DNA of 64,000 nucleotides. It comes from Sequoia sempervirens (taxonomy: Eukaryota; Streptophyta; Pinopsida; Cupressales; Cupressaceae). A program made the position numbers and the translations under genes. Below are positions 1-10,750 of this stretch, in pieces (position 1 is the stretch's first letter; every line of letters begins with the position of its first letter). Under the pieces are notes generated by a model that saw only the letters and a list, made by a program, of their open reading frames with translations, was not told the DNA's origin and ran no database searches. The stretch covers positions 219,428,162-219,492,161 of the forward strand of contig VDFB02373365.1 in assembly GCA_007258455.2 (NCBI GenBank). The letters are read 5' to 3'.

Positions 1-1187
1 GGTTGGGATAAGACCATTGCCATTATCAGTGAGCATTATTATTGGCCTCAGTTGTCACATGATGTGAAGAAGTTTGTACAAAGCTGTAGAGTATGTCAGA
101 TGGCTAAAGGAGAGCCAGAATATAGGCTTATATCAGCCCTTACCTGTACTAAAGAGGCCATGGGAGGATATAAGTATGGACTTTGTTCTTGGTTTTCCAA
201 GGACATAATGAGGGAATGATTCAGTCTTTGTGGTGGTTGATAGGTTTTTGAAGATGGCACATTTCATTCCATGTCAGAAGACCCATGATGCAGTCCACAT
301 TGCTAACTTATTCTTCAAAGAGGTGGTGAGGCTACATGGTCTGCCAAAGAGTATTGTTTCAGATCGTGACACCAAATTTGTGGGGTACTTCTGGAGGACC
401 TTATGGAAGAAGCTGAAGACAGAGTTGAAGTTTAGTTCTGCACACCACCCACAAACAGATGGGCAGACAGAGGTTGTTAATAGGAGTCTGGGTAACCTAC
501 TGAGATGTTTGGTAGGAGATAAACCCAAGGGATGGGACTTGATCTTACCACAGGCATAATTTTCTTACAACAATTCTATTAACAAAAGCACTAGTAGATC
601 ACCATTCCAGATTGTGTATGGAGGTAGCCCCAGAACAACTCTAGAATTGAGGAAGATGGAGCAAGAGAAGAAAATAAGTGTTGAAGCTGAAGATTTTGTA
701 GAATACATCAAGGATATACATGAGAAGGTAAGAGATCATATTAACAAGATGAATATGCAGTATAAGGCTAAGGCATATTAGAAGAGGAGGTATAAGGAGT
801 TATAGATTGGTGATGACGTGATGGTCCACTTGAGGAAAGAAAGGTTTCTAGTGAGAACATATAAAAAATTGAAGATGAAGAAGTTCGGTCCCTGTAAAAT
901 TTTGAAGAGGCATGATTCAGGGAATGCATATGAGGTAGAGTTGCTGGATGGATTCAACATTTCCCCTATGTTCAACATTTCAAATTTGATAGAGTATCAT
1001 GAAGGTGGCACAGAGGAAGTACCAACGATGGAACAGTGTGGGATTCTAGCACCTACTTTAGAAAAGGAGGAGATTGAAGAAATCCTAGATAGTCATGTGG
1101 GAAGGAGTACCAGGAACAGGCAGTATGAAGAATATCTAGTGAAATGGAAAGGAAGGCATGTTGAAGATCCATCCTAGTTGCCTAAGG
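1..1187 (+). pseudogene. Ty3/Gypsy chromovirus integrase and chromodomain, 3' part of pol (Gyp0), cut by window start
   Basis: C-terminal end of a Gypsy polyprotein. It begins in the integrase zinc finger (HYYWP, then [10 protein letters not shown]), runs through the catalytic core ([38 protein letters not shown], giving the D,D,E residues) and ends in a chromodomain (IEEILDSH, then EEYLVKWKGR). Integrase inserts retroelement cDNA; chromodomains of plant chromoviruses are thought to guide insertion to particular chromatin. Several frame changes and in-frame stops (near 220, 557, 779, 803 and 1175) show it is dead. Reverse transcriptase and gag would lie left of the window. The identification is secure; only the exact stop count is by eye. 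Confidence 0.93.
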
Positions 1188-1262
1188 TAGAGGTCGACTG
1201 TTTGGGTTCTCCTCCACCATCTGAGATGTGACAGGGTCACTTCTCAAATTACCCTGGGTGTC

Positions 1263-1970
1263 TGATGCAGGAGCATCCAGTGGTGTAAGGGCAATCTTGC
1301 ATCACCCAAAAATAGTTAAATTTCAAGTTTCTTATTTTTTAGATGTTTTTACATTTTTTGATACCCTTTTCATCATAATGAAATTCCCAATTTATGGTTT
1401 TTATTTTCTATTCCTGGGTTGAAAGATATTGTAGTTTTAGTTTCCCAGATTTGCACCTAAAAATCTTCTAAGTTAGATTTGAGGCACTTAGAGTTCTTGG
1501 AATGGCCCCAAAACTTTCCAAAATTGGCATAGCTAATTTCAAGTGCGTTTTTGACTTCGAAACTTTTCCAACGGTTCAAATGGTTCGCAAATCGGAATCC
1601 CGGATCAAAAGTTATGGCCCCGGGAAGTTGGCGCACTTTCTAGAAGATACAATTGCAAATATTCTTTTGAAATTTGAACTTCAAGTTGTAATTTTTCAGT
1701 GCCAAACCACCTAAACTCAATTTGAATGTTTTTTTAGCTCCAAACTAAGGAGGAGCTCTATTTATGGGCTAGTTTCTAATTTTTGGGTAACTTTTTGGGG
1801 ACAAACTCGCATATTGCGAAAGGGTGATTCTGTAGCTTTCTGTAACTTGTATGTGTTGTATAACTTGGGGATTTGAGATCCTCTGCATGTAAGAAGCTCT
1901 ATTTTCTGAATAATAAAATTATTCTCTTATTTGTGGGTTATTTTCTAAATCTCGGGCTGCGCCCTCATCA
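1263..1970 (+). repeat. Probable 3' LTR of Gyp0
   Basis: It directly follows the chromodomain. It can be bounded by TGATG at the left and CATCA at the right, which are inverted complements, and has an AATAAA-like signal near 1911. No clear polypurine tract precedes the left end, so the left boundary is uncertain by tens of bases. A duplicated target site cannot be tested because the 5' LTR is outside the window. Confidence 0.55.
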
Positions 1971-2554
1971 CAGCTTCTATAATTCAGCCATGTAAATCTA
2001 TGTGTATATATTTTTTCTCATAAATCTATAGTTGAAAGAAGAGTTGTAACAAGTCGTAGGAAATATAGGATTGCTTTTCCTATCAACATGAAATGTTTAT
2101 TACATAAAAAGGATCGAATCACATATGTTCCAAATGAATACATGCACAAGCTCTTTGGTTGTTTATTTAACACAATCGATTGTGGTTTTAGCCTTGTGTT
2201 CATAGTGAGAGTATCATAGACTATTTTGGAGTTTTTTTTATTTACATACGATGCTATGGAAATATCATAAATGGTTCTCATATTTAGTCAATAGGTTACA
2301 TATAGTATGAGATTTGAGCCTAAAATAAGTCAGGTATTTAGGTTTCAGCTACTATTTAATGGTAAATCAGCTGTTATTTAATGGTAAAATCTTCCAAAAT
2401 ATCATGTGAAAGCTTCCAAAATCCCACTTATATGTTGATTTACGAGCTAGATGGGAACATTCTATTTTCATTTACAATGCTTTTTTTCCAATTTGATGAC
2501 AAATCTCCTTTTTCATTTGCATTGCTTTATGTTTTAAATTTGCATGCAAATATT
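1971..2554. other. Unassigned AT-rich spacer between Gyp0 and Cop1
   Basis: I see no coding or structural signal except a short local duplication of a TATTTAATGGTAAA motif near 2352-2388. The last five bases (ATATT) are the left target duplication of Cop1. Confidence 0.5.
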
Positions 2555-2928
2555 TGTTGGGATATGTAATTTCTCCCACCCTATGTAAGTGATCACAATG
2601 AAAATTTCTAGAAAGTTCTAGGATAAGGATAAGAAAGATGGAAAATATTAAATACTTGTAAGTCGGCCTAAGTCTAGAAAGATCTTTGTATTGTCTTAAG
2701 ACCTCTATAAAAGAGGTAGATGTAATGGCTAATGTATTAGATCAAGATATTTGATCAAGGTGTAGCATGATCAAGTGATCATGAGAATGTTGTAGCATTC
2801 GTTATATGATTTTTTAATGAATCGATGAAGTAATGGAATGAGGTGCAACAACACATGTTGAAGAAACAATATGTGTTTGATTGTATTTAATTGTTATGGG
2901 TTTTGATTCGTGTCCATCCACCCCATTA
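2555..2928 (+). repeat. Cop1 5' LTR
   Basis: It aligns end to end with 20519-20894. It ends CCCCATTA where the 3' copy has CCCCATCA, so the terminal CA has been mutated. The left flank ATATT is the target duplication. Confidence 0.93.
2706..2712 (+). promoter_or_regulatory. TATA box of Cop1 5' LTR
   Basis: TATAAAA lies in the middle of the LTR and is followed by GAGGTAGATG. The same place in the 3' LTR (about 20670) reads CTCAAAAAAAGAGG, so the box survives in only one of the two LTRs. Confidence 0.6.
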
Positions 2929-2932
2929 TTTT

Positions 2933-2943
2933 TGGTATCAGAG
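2933..2943 (+). other. Cop1 primer-binding site (initiator tRNA-Met)
   Basis: TGGTATCAGAG, complementary to the 3' end of plant initiator tRNA-Met, lies four bases inside the 5' LTR. Confidence 0.9.
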
Positions 2944-3208
2944 AAAGGTAAAAGGAAAGCAGATCATGGTAAGATCAAAGAGCACATATCTGAAGCAGAT
3001 CTGCTACCAATGCATGAAGAACCTACTAATATAGATGAGTCATCAAAGTATTGTATTAAGCCACAACAAAAGAAGTAGCCGTAGATCATAGAAATTATTT
3101 TTAAAAGCCACCAAAAAGATTTTTTGAAAGGTCAAAACTATTAGTTTGTTTGAGGAGACACATGGAGAGGAAATCATTGTTAAAAAGATAGGCATTGTAG
3201 ATCTGAGG
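2944..3208 (+). pseudogene. Cop1 5' coding remnant, split by Cop2
   Basis: A short open stretch to 3078 encodes a basic and acidic peptide (KGKRKADHGKIKEHISEADL and onward). It stops and then continues out of frame until Cop2 interrupts at TGAGG. It is in the place of gag, but I recognise no domain. The sequence resumes at 17952. Confidence 0.45.
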
Positions 3209-3871
3209 TGTTGGAATTTCTCCCAACTCTTGCCGCAACCATCCCTGTCTTCCCTACATTACCACAACTCCTTTTGCTGTGTGCGGTGGTGTGGTGTTGA
3301 CCACCATACCATAGCCTCTTCTCCTCTCTCATGCAATGAAGCAGTGACCCCGTGGTACCACAAGTCTCTCTTCCATTGCTAGTGGTAATGTGGTGGTCTA
3401 TTTTTTTGGTGACAATTTTGACGGGAAATGTCTTTATGAAATTTGCTTTCTATTTAATATTGTTGGACAATATTTAATTGTGTTTTGATTGTTGCTGAGA
3501 TTAAAAAAAATTCACTTGACGTGAATCTGGGTTTTACATTTAATGTAATTAATGACATTTATTTCACCTCTTTTCTGGTCAATGTTCTCGATGATTTTTG
3601 ATGGGTATATTTTATAAGGATGTTTGTCATTATTATTATGAAGTGAGAACAAAAAAAAAATAGAAGTGTGCTCTATAGAAGCAAAATTGTGGTGAAATAG
3701 AGAAACAACTCTTTCTTGTGAAATCAAATATATATTTTGAATGAATTAATACAAAATCAATTTTTTGGGTTTATTCTGTGTGTTTCAAATTTATGCTCTC
3801 TCTTTTATTCTATGTTTAATTCTGAGTTGAGTTGTTTTAGTTTTTGAATGCTCCTCTGCCTCTATCCTTCA
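3209..3871 (+). repeat. Cop2 5' LTR
   Basis: 663 bases, matching 15672-15908 plus 17524-17946. It starts TGTTGGAATTTC and ends CCTTCA, with target duplication TGAGG to its left. Confidence 0.94.
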
Positions 3872-3873
3872 CA

Positions 3874-3884
3874 TGGTATCAGAG
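3874..3884 (+). other. Cop2 primer-binding site (initiator tRNA-Met)
   Basis: TGGTATCAGAG lies two bases inside the 5' LTR. Confidence 0.9.
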
Positions 3885-3944
3885 TAGGTTTATTAGAGCA
3901 GGGTCACCAGGAAAAGGGTTGATTCTAAAAGTCTTAATGAAAGG

Positions 3945-4858
3945 ATGGAAACAAGCACAAACTTGAAAAATCCACAAATCCCATAGTTTAATGGGAAAAA
4001 TTATGATTATTGGGCAATTACCATGAGGGAATTTTTTTTCTCACATTATTTTTGGGAGCTATTATAGAATGGATTTCCAGAGCCAGCTGATTCAACAACT
4101 TACAATGCTTTGACTCAAGCAGAGAAGGAATTATTGAAAGACAATAGGAAGAAGCACTCAAAAGCTCTTTTCTTTATTCTCCAAGGAGTGCATGAGAGCA
4201 TTTTCCCAAGGATTGCGGCAGCAAAAAGGTCTAGACAAGCATGGTACATACTTTAAACAGCTTATCAAGGTATGGAAAAAGTCAAAACAACAAAGCTACA
4301 AATACTGAGAATGGATTTTGAAACTATATATATGAAGGAAAATGAATCAGTAGATTCATTCTTCACCTAGATCATTGGACTGGTAAATCAAATTAGATCA
4401 CATGGTGAGACACTTGAAGATATAAGAGTGGTTGAAAATATTTGAAGGAGTTTACCCAAAAAAATTGAGACAATTGTTGTAACCATAGAAGAAATAGAGG
4501 ACCTCACATAGTTTTCAGTTGATGAGCTCCATGCATCTCTTATTTCTCATAAACAGAGGTTGAGAAGGTCTACAAACATGTCACTGGAGCATGATTTTAA
4601 GTCAAAAGCTTTGATTAGCCGAGGAAGAGGCAGAGGAAGATCAAATTTCAGAGGAAGAGGAAGAAGGTTTTACAAAGGTGGAAGAAGCAACCCATCAAGC
4701 TCAACTAGAAGAGGCAACAATCAAAATTCAAGCCAAATCCCACTCTAAATCAATCACAAGGTCAAAGGTATGATAAGCCTCACATCCAATGTCACTATGG
4801 TAAAAAAAAATTCCATTACATGAATGAGTGTGTAAAGAAATAGTATGATTATGGTAAA
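3945..4858 (+). pseudogene. Cop2 gag (UBN2-type Copia capsid) with degenerate zinc knuckle
   Basis: This is the nucleocapsid-capsid protein that packages element RNA. Reading from METSTNLKNPQIP, it shows the Copia gag signatures NYDYW, ESVDSFFT, SLPKKIE and SVDELHASLISHKQRLRR, then an Arg/Gly-rich tail (RGRGRGRSNFRGRGRRFYKG), all in one frame broken by several stops. The zinc knuckle near 4787 reads CHYGKKKFHYMNEC, so the second cysteine of the usual CX2CX4HX4C is glycine. The start was chosen as the first ATG after the primer site in the gag frame. Confidence 0.85.
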
Positions 4859-4869
4859 CAAAATGCAAA

Positions 4870-5177
4870 TTTTACAAAAGAAAATCAAAATCAAAAGTCA
4901 GAACAAAGCACAATGTTTTTGGCGTGTAATGTTGCAGAAGCAATTGAAAAATATGTTTTGTTTTTAGCTTCAAGTTGTAGCAACCATATGACAGTAAATT
5001 TAGAAAAAATTTCAAGTTTAGATGAAAATGTTAAATTTGATGTTACATTGGATAATGACAACAAAGTGTTAGTTAAAGGAAAAGGAAATTTCAACATTCT
5101 AACTAAATAGGGGGAGCAAAAATATATCTCAGATGTGTATTTTGTTCCTGTTCTAAAACACAAATTGATGAGTATAG
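4870..5177 (+). pseudogene. Cop2 aspartic protease, N-terminal part, broken by Cop3
   Basis: The Copia retropepsin region cleaves the polyprotein. The usual LDSGCSNHMT motif appears as LASSCSNHMT, so the catalytic Asp and the following Gly are lost. It is followed by SDVYFVPVLKHKLMSI, a standard Copia block. Reading stops at TATAG, where Cop3 is inserted; the next residues (GQLVQKGYRVTF) resume at 11864. There is also a stop near 5108. Confidence 0.85.
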
Positions 5178-6282
5178 TGTTGGAATATGGCTTATAGTGT
5201 TGTCATTGATGGCAACCTAAGTCATCTTTCTGGTCTACATATCAAGATTCACTCATATCGGTAGGCAAAGTAAAGATCAAAGTTTTAACGATAGAATAAA
5301 TGAAGAATAGGGTATCTGATTATTATTTCGATCTGTATACTTCAATGGATCATCATTTTGAGTTGTGGATCTCGAGGATAGATTACTAAGAATCTATCTC
5401 ATCTTATTTCTAAGTTTTGTGGTGTCACTTTAATCAATGTATGAGTTAGGAGATTCGACGGGATGATTTTCTGTTTATTTGTTCTTGGTGGCCAACTTGG
5501 TGAATTTAGCATGTTACTGATTTATAAGGAGTAATTGTTTAATTGTTTCTTGTGCTGGAAATTTTTTCTTGGGTCCTAACTTTATTTTTACTAACTTTGA
5601 TGGGTGTGCATTAAATATTATTTGTGATTTGAGCCGACTATTGGAGAATATTTCATATTTTGCTAAAGCTAGCTTGGAGTGATTGAAATATTGGTAATGG
5701 ATATATATATAAGATCATTAATTCATTTTGAAGACTGAATAGGTGTGGAAGAGCAGTGTAGGTGTTTTGTGAATATTAGAAGAGTGTTTGAGAGATTTAT
5801 GCACAATTTCAGTTGTGCATTAAAGGTTTTTGTGATACAAGTTAGAGCAGGGCAGAGCAGAAGTGTTGAATCAGTCAGAAGGACAAAACATTGATTACTA
5901 AGCTTCACTGGAACTGAAACCAGGAATTTATAGATGTTATCTTCTTAGTTCAACCTTTTTTTGTAATCATAAACATTTTTTAAGGAAGTGAGCCTTCCTT
6001 ATTTTGAGCAGTGAGCTCTAGATAGTGTGTCTGAATGCATGTGCATTCCCCTTTTTTCATACTTTTAACAGAGTATAGATTGTGGATTAATATCCACCGT
6101 GTCTTTTCCCCTAACAGGGTTTCCACGTAGAAATATTGGTGTTATGGTGTTGTGATTGTATCTTTCATGTTCTTGCATGTTTATTTCAGTTTAAGTATTG
6201 TGAATGGTTTAAGATCTAGAATAAAATAAAAAATTGTTGAACACTAATTCCCCCCCCCTCTCAGTGTTCCTTGAGTCCAACA
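5178..6282 (+). repeat. Cop3 5' LTR
   Basis: It starts TGTTGGAATATGG and ends GAGTCCAACA. It contains a TATATATATA stretch near 5701-5711. The right part has the TTTCCCCTAACAGGGTTTCC block (6106-6125), whose relatives occur in other Copia LTRs in this window. Confidence 0.93.
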
Positions 6283-6284
6283 AT

Positions 6285-6295
6285 TGGTATCAAAG
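6285..6295 (+). other. Cop3 primer-binding site (initiator tRNA-Met, one mismatch)
   Basis: TGGTATCAAAG lies two bases inside the LTR. The G to A change at position 9 is shared with two orphan primer sites at 24552 and 27076. Confidence 0.85.
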
Positions 6296-6344
6296 TTGGT
6301 TCCTCTACAAAAGTTTAATAGCTTGAGGTGGATCTTGGAAAGTA

Positions 6345-7420
6345 ATGGACTCTGGTGGTCTTCAACATCATCTTGTGGTGGCACTTCACGATCTTGATCA
6401 ATCTAAAGCAAAAATCATGGAAATAAAAGAAAATATTTAGGATACTGAAAAATTCATTTAATCATTGAAGGACAATATCAATGAGTCAAGAGAAAAGAGG
6501 AAAGAACTATGTGATCAACTGAAGCAGAAAGAAAATAAAAGCTTGGAAGATGTTCATCTGAATCAGACCCTAAACGAAACAATGGAAGAATATGAAAAGC
6601 TTGCTAGATTGAATGTTGCTCTAAAGCTTGAGATGGAATCTATGGCAATGAAGATGACTAAGGAGATTGAAGAAAAGAAAAAGAGTGAGGAGAATTTGGC
6701 CCAGTCCTTGAAGGAAAAATCTGAAGAATGCAACAAAGTAAATGGTGGATTCATTCAGCTGGAGATCGAATTGCAACAATCCAGAAATAATGAACAAGAA
6801 CTGGAAAGACAAATAGTTATTCTCAAAGATGAACTCACAATTGCAAATGAATGCAAGGAGAAGTTTAAGATCAGTTCTGCTAAGCTTGATGAGTTGACTA
6901 AAGGATAGAAGGATGCAAATTACAAGTGAGGTCTTGGATATTCCAAAGGAGAAAGCTCTAGATCTAAACATAAGGATTCCAGACAAAAAACTCAGATGAA
7001 CAAAGGTAGAGGATATCTAGTATGACAACCCAGCTAAAAATTTTAATGGTCACTGATTTGCTTGTAATAAAACTAGTCACATGGCTTCTTAGTGTAGAAG
7101 AAAATTAAATTCAAGCAGTCCATCTTTTTCCAATCATTGTTTTAGTTGCAAAAAGTATGGTCATAAGTCAATTGAATGCAAAATCATGTCTGACAATGTA
7201 AGAAATGTTAAATGCTACACCTATGGAAGATATGGGCATATTGCTAATCAATGCAAGTCAAGAGGAAATCAATGGAATGAGTTTTCTAGACAAAGAAATT
7301 TTGTGTCTTATAACTGCAATAGACTTGGTCAAATTGCAAGATTATACAGAAACAAAAACATGGATAGAAGAGGTCTGGTATACCAAGCAAGAATTTCACT
7401 GAAAGATGGTAAACGAAAAG
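6345..7420 (+). pseudogene. Cop3 gag-like protein: coiled coil plus multiple zinc knuckles
   Basis: A frame opening MDSGGLQHHLVVALHDLD leads into a highly charged, heptad-rich segment (6465-6908, 147 residues rich in E, K and L) that should form a long coiled coil. It is followed by up to four CCHC knuckles: CNKTSHMAS (7055 region, degenerate), CFSCKKYGHKSIEC (7139 region, intact), CYTYGRYGHIANQC (7211 region, second Cys is Gly-like) and YNCNRLGQIARLY (7310 region, degenerate). CCHC knuckles bind element RNA in retroviral nucleocapsids. Stops at 6439, 6906 and 7020 and frame changes show decay. TIR-A interrupts the tail. Confidence 0.75.
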
Positions 7421-8213
7421 GGTATGTGCAGGATCATCATGGAAAAAATAGGCCCTTAAGTGGAAAAAAAATAAAAAAAATCAGAGTTAGGAAACTTGAC
7501 GTAAAAATTTGAATAAGTTATATATATTATTCCAAAAATATGTAAGAATAGAATCTATAGAAAATTGAATTTAGTTTCTAAACTACTAGGTTTGTTTTAA
7601 AAAAAAAAATCTATTTGGTGAAAATTTGAAATTTCAATGCAGAGTACTTAAATTTCAGGTAAAAAATAAGAAGTAGGCGTCTTTCTGACCACCCTACAAC
7701 CACAATAAAATGATAATATTTTTTTATAATATTTTATATATAAGTAGAGGACTCATGTCCCAATGTGATGCATATTTTTTTGTAATTTTTTTCCAAGTAA
7801 AAAATTAATTATGAATTTTTTAGTACAACTTTAAAAAAATATAAAAAACTCATATGTCTAACCACCTTAACATGGTCAAAACTTCATGAAATTCATTTTT
7901 TCTTCTTTTAATCCTATAGAATGCAAAGCATAGAATGTGATGCATTTTTTGGATTCAAAAAATGTGATACCGTTTGAAAGCTATAAATGTTTTTCAATCA
8001 GGCTATCACTTAGGACTTTAGTCATAATTTCTATAGAAAATGAATAATAATTACTTATTAAATTTAAAGTAAATCATAATTTATATTGGTGAAAATCTGA
8101 GAATCTCCTTTAAAAACCCTTTTCATTTCATCAATTTTGGGTAAGAAAAAAGTCATCAGCCACATACCCATCATATTGCCACTTTTTGGCCCATCATGAT
8201 TTTGCACATACCC
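7421..8213 (+). mobile_element. TIR-A: about 790-bp non-autonomous DNA transposon
   Basis: The ends are GGTATGTGCAGGATCATCAT and the near-inverse ATGATTTTGCACATACCC. The target duplication is AAAAG (7416-7420 and 8214-8218), perfect over 5 bp. The interior is AT-rich with no ORF. The right end holds an extra GGGTATGTG-type motif about 40 bases in. It is the reference copy for the family because both ends are complete. Confidence 0.9.
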
Positions 8214-8753
8214 AAAAGGGAAAAATACTGTGGAAGAGATAAGATATCAAATGAAGAAAAAATGGGTGAAGAAGAGTGAATCTGATGAAGGAAATAATCC
8301 CACATTGGAAGCAGGCTCCGGTAATTCCTCTGGAAATCGATCTTAGGGCATTGGCCTATGGGGAGTTTTTCAAGAAAATCCTTTGTCCCCATGTCGGTAG
8401 TTAGCACTAGAATGTAGGAATTTGTTAGAATTTTTGCTAAAGGTTTAAAAATGCATCGATGATCACTTGTGCAGAAACTAGAAGGTCCATGGATGGATTC
8501 TTGTCTTGTTTTCTAAGAAAATAGAGTAACCAAAACACCTAGGGAAAAAAATTTAATACATCAAAAAGGTTAGGTGTGTGAAGTTATAAAAGGGTATTTG
8601 GAACCCTCATTTATAACCTTGCATCGAAGAAGAATAGAAGGAGAGCCTTTGCAGTAGAATTTCAAAGGAGTAAAGGTTAATTCGGTGGCAAATTCATTAG
8701 GTATTCTAGTTACTTAAAAAATTCTCACTTAATTTTGTGCTTGATAAAAAAAC
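8214..8753 (+). pseudogene. Cop3 gag tail and spacer after TIR-A
   Basis: A broken frame (KKKWVKKSESDEGNNPTLEA, about 8240-8340) looks like the continuation of the gag-like protein cut by TIR-A. The rest, to 8753, has stops in all plus frames and no recognised domain. Confidence 0.4.
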
Positions 8754-9314
8754 TTGTTCAATATGGTAAGAAAAATGAAGAAAATCAAAGGAATTGTGAA
8801 TTTGGATGAGTATAGCAATAGAAAGATCAGGGATGTGAGAAATATGTTGTCGACTGATAAATTGAAGTGGCTTGAAGGTATGAAACACAAAAGTTTGGAT
8901 ATTTGGAGTGAATTTCCTTATTTTGTCAATGCAAAAGTTGTTAGGTTTATCTTAAACAGATTAAATGAGGACACTCTTACTCTGGATAAACCCTATCTCA
9001 TTTTGAAAGAGGTGATTAGAAATTTAACTAGATTATGCAATATTGGGGATATTCTGAAAAAGAAGTCGATTTGGAACAAGGAGGTCGGAACCATAACCAA
9101 AGTAATAGGAGATCAAAGGGCTCTGATAATTTTGGCAATTAAGGATATGATAACAAGGTGCATTGCACATGGAATTTCATACAATTTTTTTTTTAGAAAT
9201 AGGGAAGGTGCAACCTCGGCAGGCACAGTCTATATCGCTCAGAAAATGATAATGGAGGGTGAAGATTCTAATCTACGTGAATTGCTAAAGGATCAACTGA
9301 TGGAAAATGTGTAA
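8754..9314 (+). CDS. Cop3 second protein, N-terminal part, unknown family
   Basis: A 186-residue open frame starting MFNMVRKMKKIKGIVNLDEY; an alternative start lies three codons downstream at 8763. It is rich in I, L, K and R, with helical-looking segments and no catalytic motif I can name. It lies downstream of the zinc knuckles and upstream of the polypurine tract, where an autonomous Copia element would carry integrase and polymerase. The reading continues past the stop (see next entry), so the protein was probably about 580 residues. I do not recognise it. Its survival as a long frame amid decayed DNA suggests it was once functional. Confidence 0.5.
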   Translation: MFNMVRKMKKIKGIVNLDEYSNRKIRDVRNMLSTDKLKWLEGMKHKSLDIWSEFPYFVNAKVVRFILNRLNEDTLTLDKPYLILKEVIRNLTRLCNIGDILKKKSIWNKEVGTITKVIGDQRALIILAIKDMITRCIAHGISYNFFFRNREGATSAGTVYIAQKMIMEGEDSNLRELLKDQLMENV

Positions 9315-10499
9315 TTGACAAAAGAGCATATTACCCTTTCAGTTTCGGTACCTTCGTCATATGTCTTATGATGTATTTTTTGAATTGCTTGCCGCACATT
9401 GATAATGTTTTATGGAAAAAGAATGAGCTAGTTTGCGAACAATTTTTTTAACATTATAATGCTTTGGGAGATTGTGAGCAAGATTATGGAAAATTCTTTA
9501 AGGAATTGCTAGGGAAGTTTGGAGAAATTAGCATTTCCATTCTGGTAAAGGAACTTGAAGTTGGATCCTCTTCCGGTGAAATGGAGAGGAAGTAGAAAAG
9601 AGCACTAGAGTTTACTGATGACACTCCTCTGACACACAAGTCTCCAAAAATTGAAGGAAAAGGTAAAGAACAAGTAATTGTAGATATACCTAATGAAGAT
9701 TTTGATAAGCACACTCCAAGGGATAAACCAAAATTAGTAGAAACAGATGTAGTAATGGCAGAAGGAAGTGAAGAAGAAAGTAATTTATCCAAAAAAAAGA
9801 TACTACAACTTGTTCAGGAGAAAGATGGAATGCAGAAGATTGCTGACATGTGGTTAGAGAGACCCTCATATGAGCAGGACCTGATTGAGAGCACTCTAGG
9901 TAGTTATTTTGCGCACAATAACAATGGATTAGAAAGTTTGCATAATATGTTTCCTGAACAGATGATTGAATGTATTAGGGAGGCTATGGCCTCTGAACCT
10001 CAGGACAGAAAAGAGGAAGAGATAATTCTAGATTTAAAGGAGTAGTTTAGGCTATCCCTTACCAAATTGAAAAGGAAAATGAATGTGTTGAGGTAGTGCA
10101 TAAATTCAGCAAATAACACTTAAAATTATTGTCTTTCTTAGCCCCATGTTAATCAAAATTGGCTAGGATTACAACATGTTTTAGGATAAGGATGGTGCAG
10201 TCAAGAAAAGAATTCAAGAGTTGCAGTCTAAGCATGAAAAATTTCAATACACCAAAAACAGCCTTGTGGACACCTTTTGGAAAGTGAAGAATTTAACTAA
10301 ATGTAGGCTAGAGTAGCTAATTGAGGTTCTAAAGAAAGGAGAGAAATTAGAAGAAGCAATCACAATTCCAGAATCTCTCATTCAAATTATTAATAGGACA
10401 TTTGAGAACAACAACCTGATCATAATAATTGGGATTGTAGTGGAAGCATGGAAGAAGTTTCTTTTGAAAATGAAAGATAAGTACAAGATAATTTTTTGA
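9315..10499 (+). pseudogene. Cop3 second protein, continuation with stops and frameshifts
   Basis: Coherent protein can be read on with few breaks: DKRAYYPFSFGTFVICLMMY to the stop at 9448, then KFFKELLGKFGEISISILVK and an acidic segment joining MAEGSEEESNLSKKKILQLV (open to 10045). After a decayed gap, VKKRIQELQSKHEKFQYTKN runs to LLKMKDKYKIIF (10200-10499, one stop). The last piece is coiled-coil-like. No family is recognised. It ends about 240 bases before the polypurine tract. Confidence 0.45.
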
Positions 10500-10737
10500 A
10501 CCAAGTAGTAGTTGCATTTCCTCAAATTTTGAATTTTTGAAAAGGAGAGATAGAGTAGTGAAAAATATGTTTGTCATTTGTGTTAAAGGGGGGAGAGAGA
10601 GTAGTGAAAAATGCCTTATCATTCTAAGCGAGAGTTTGAGTTGTGTTGTGTTTTGAAATTTTGATTTTGAACTTTGGCAGCGTAATCATTTTGGTTCTGA
10701 CACTTTGTAATTTTTCACTAAGTGTTGTCATCAATGC
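10500..10737 (+). other. Cop3 3' untranslated stretch
   Basis: Noncoding DNA between the last coding block and the polypurine tract, with two GGGGGAGAGA-like purine runs near 10539 and 10588. Confidence 0.5.
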
Positions 10738-10750
10738 AAAAGGGGGAGAT
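10738..10750 (+). other. Cop3 polypurine tract
   Basis: AAAAGGGGGAGAT abuts the 3' LTR; this is the plus-strand priming site. Confidence 0.88.

Noticed and set aside
6563..6986. Minus-strand frames rich in Phe, Leu and Ser
   Set aside because: Antisense of the Cop3 Glu/Lys-rich coiled coil; composition explains the frames.
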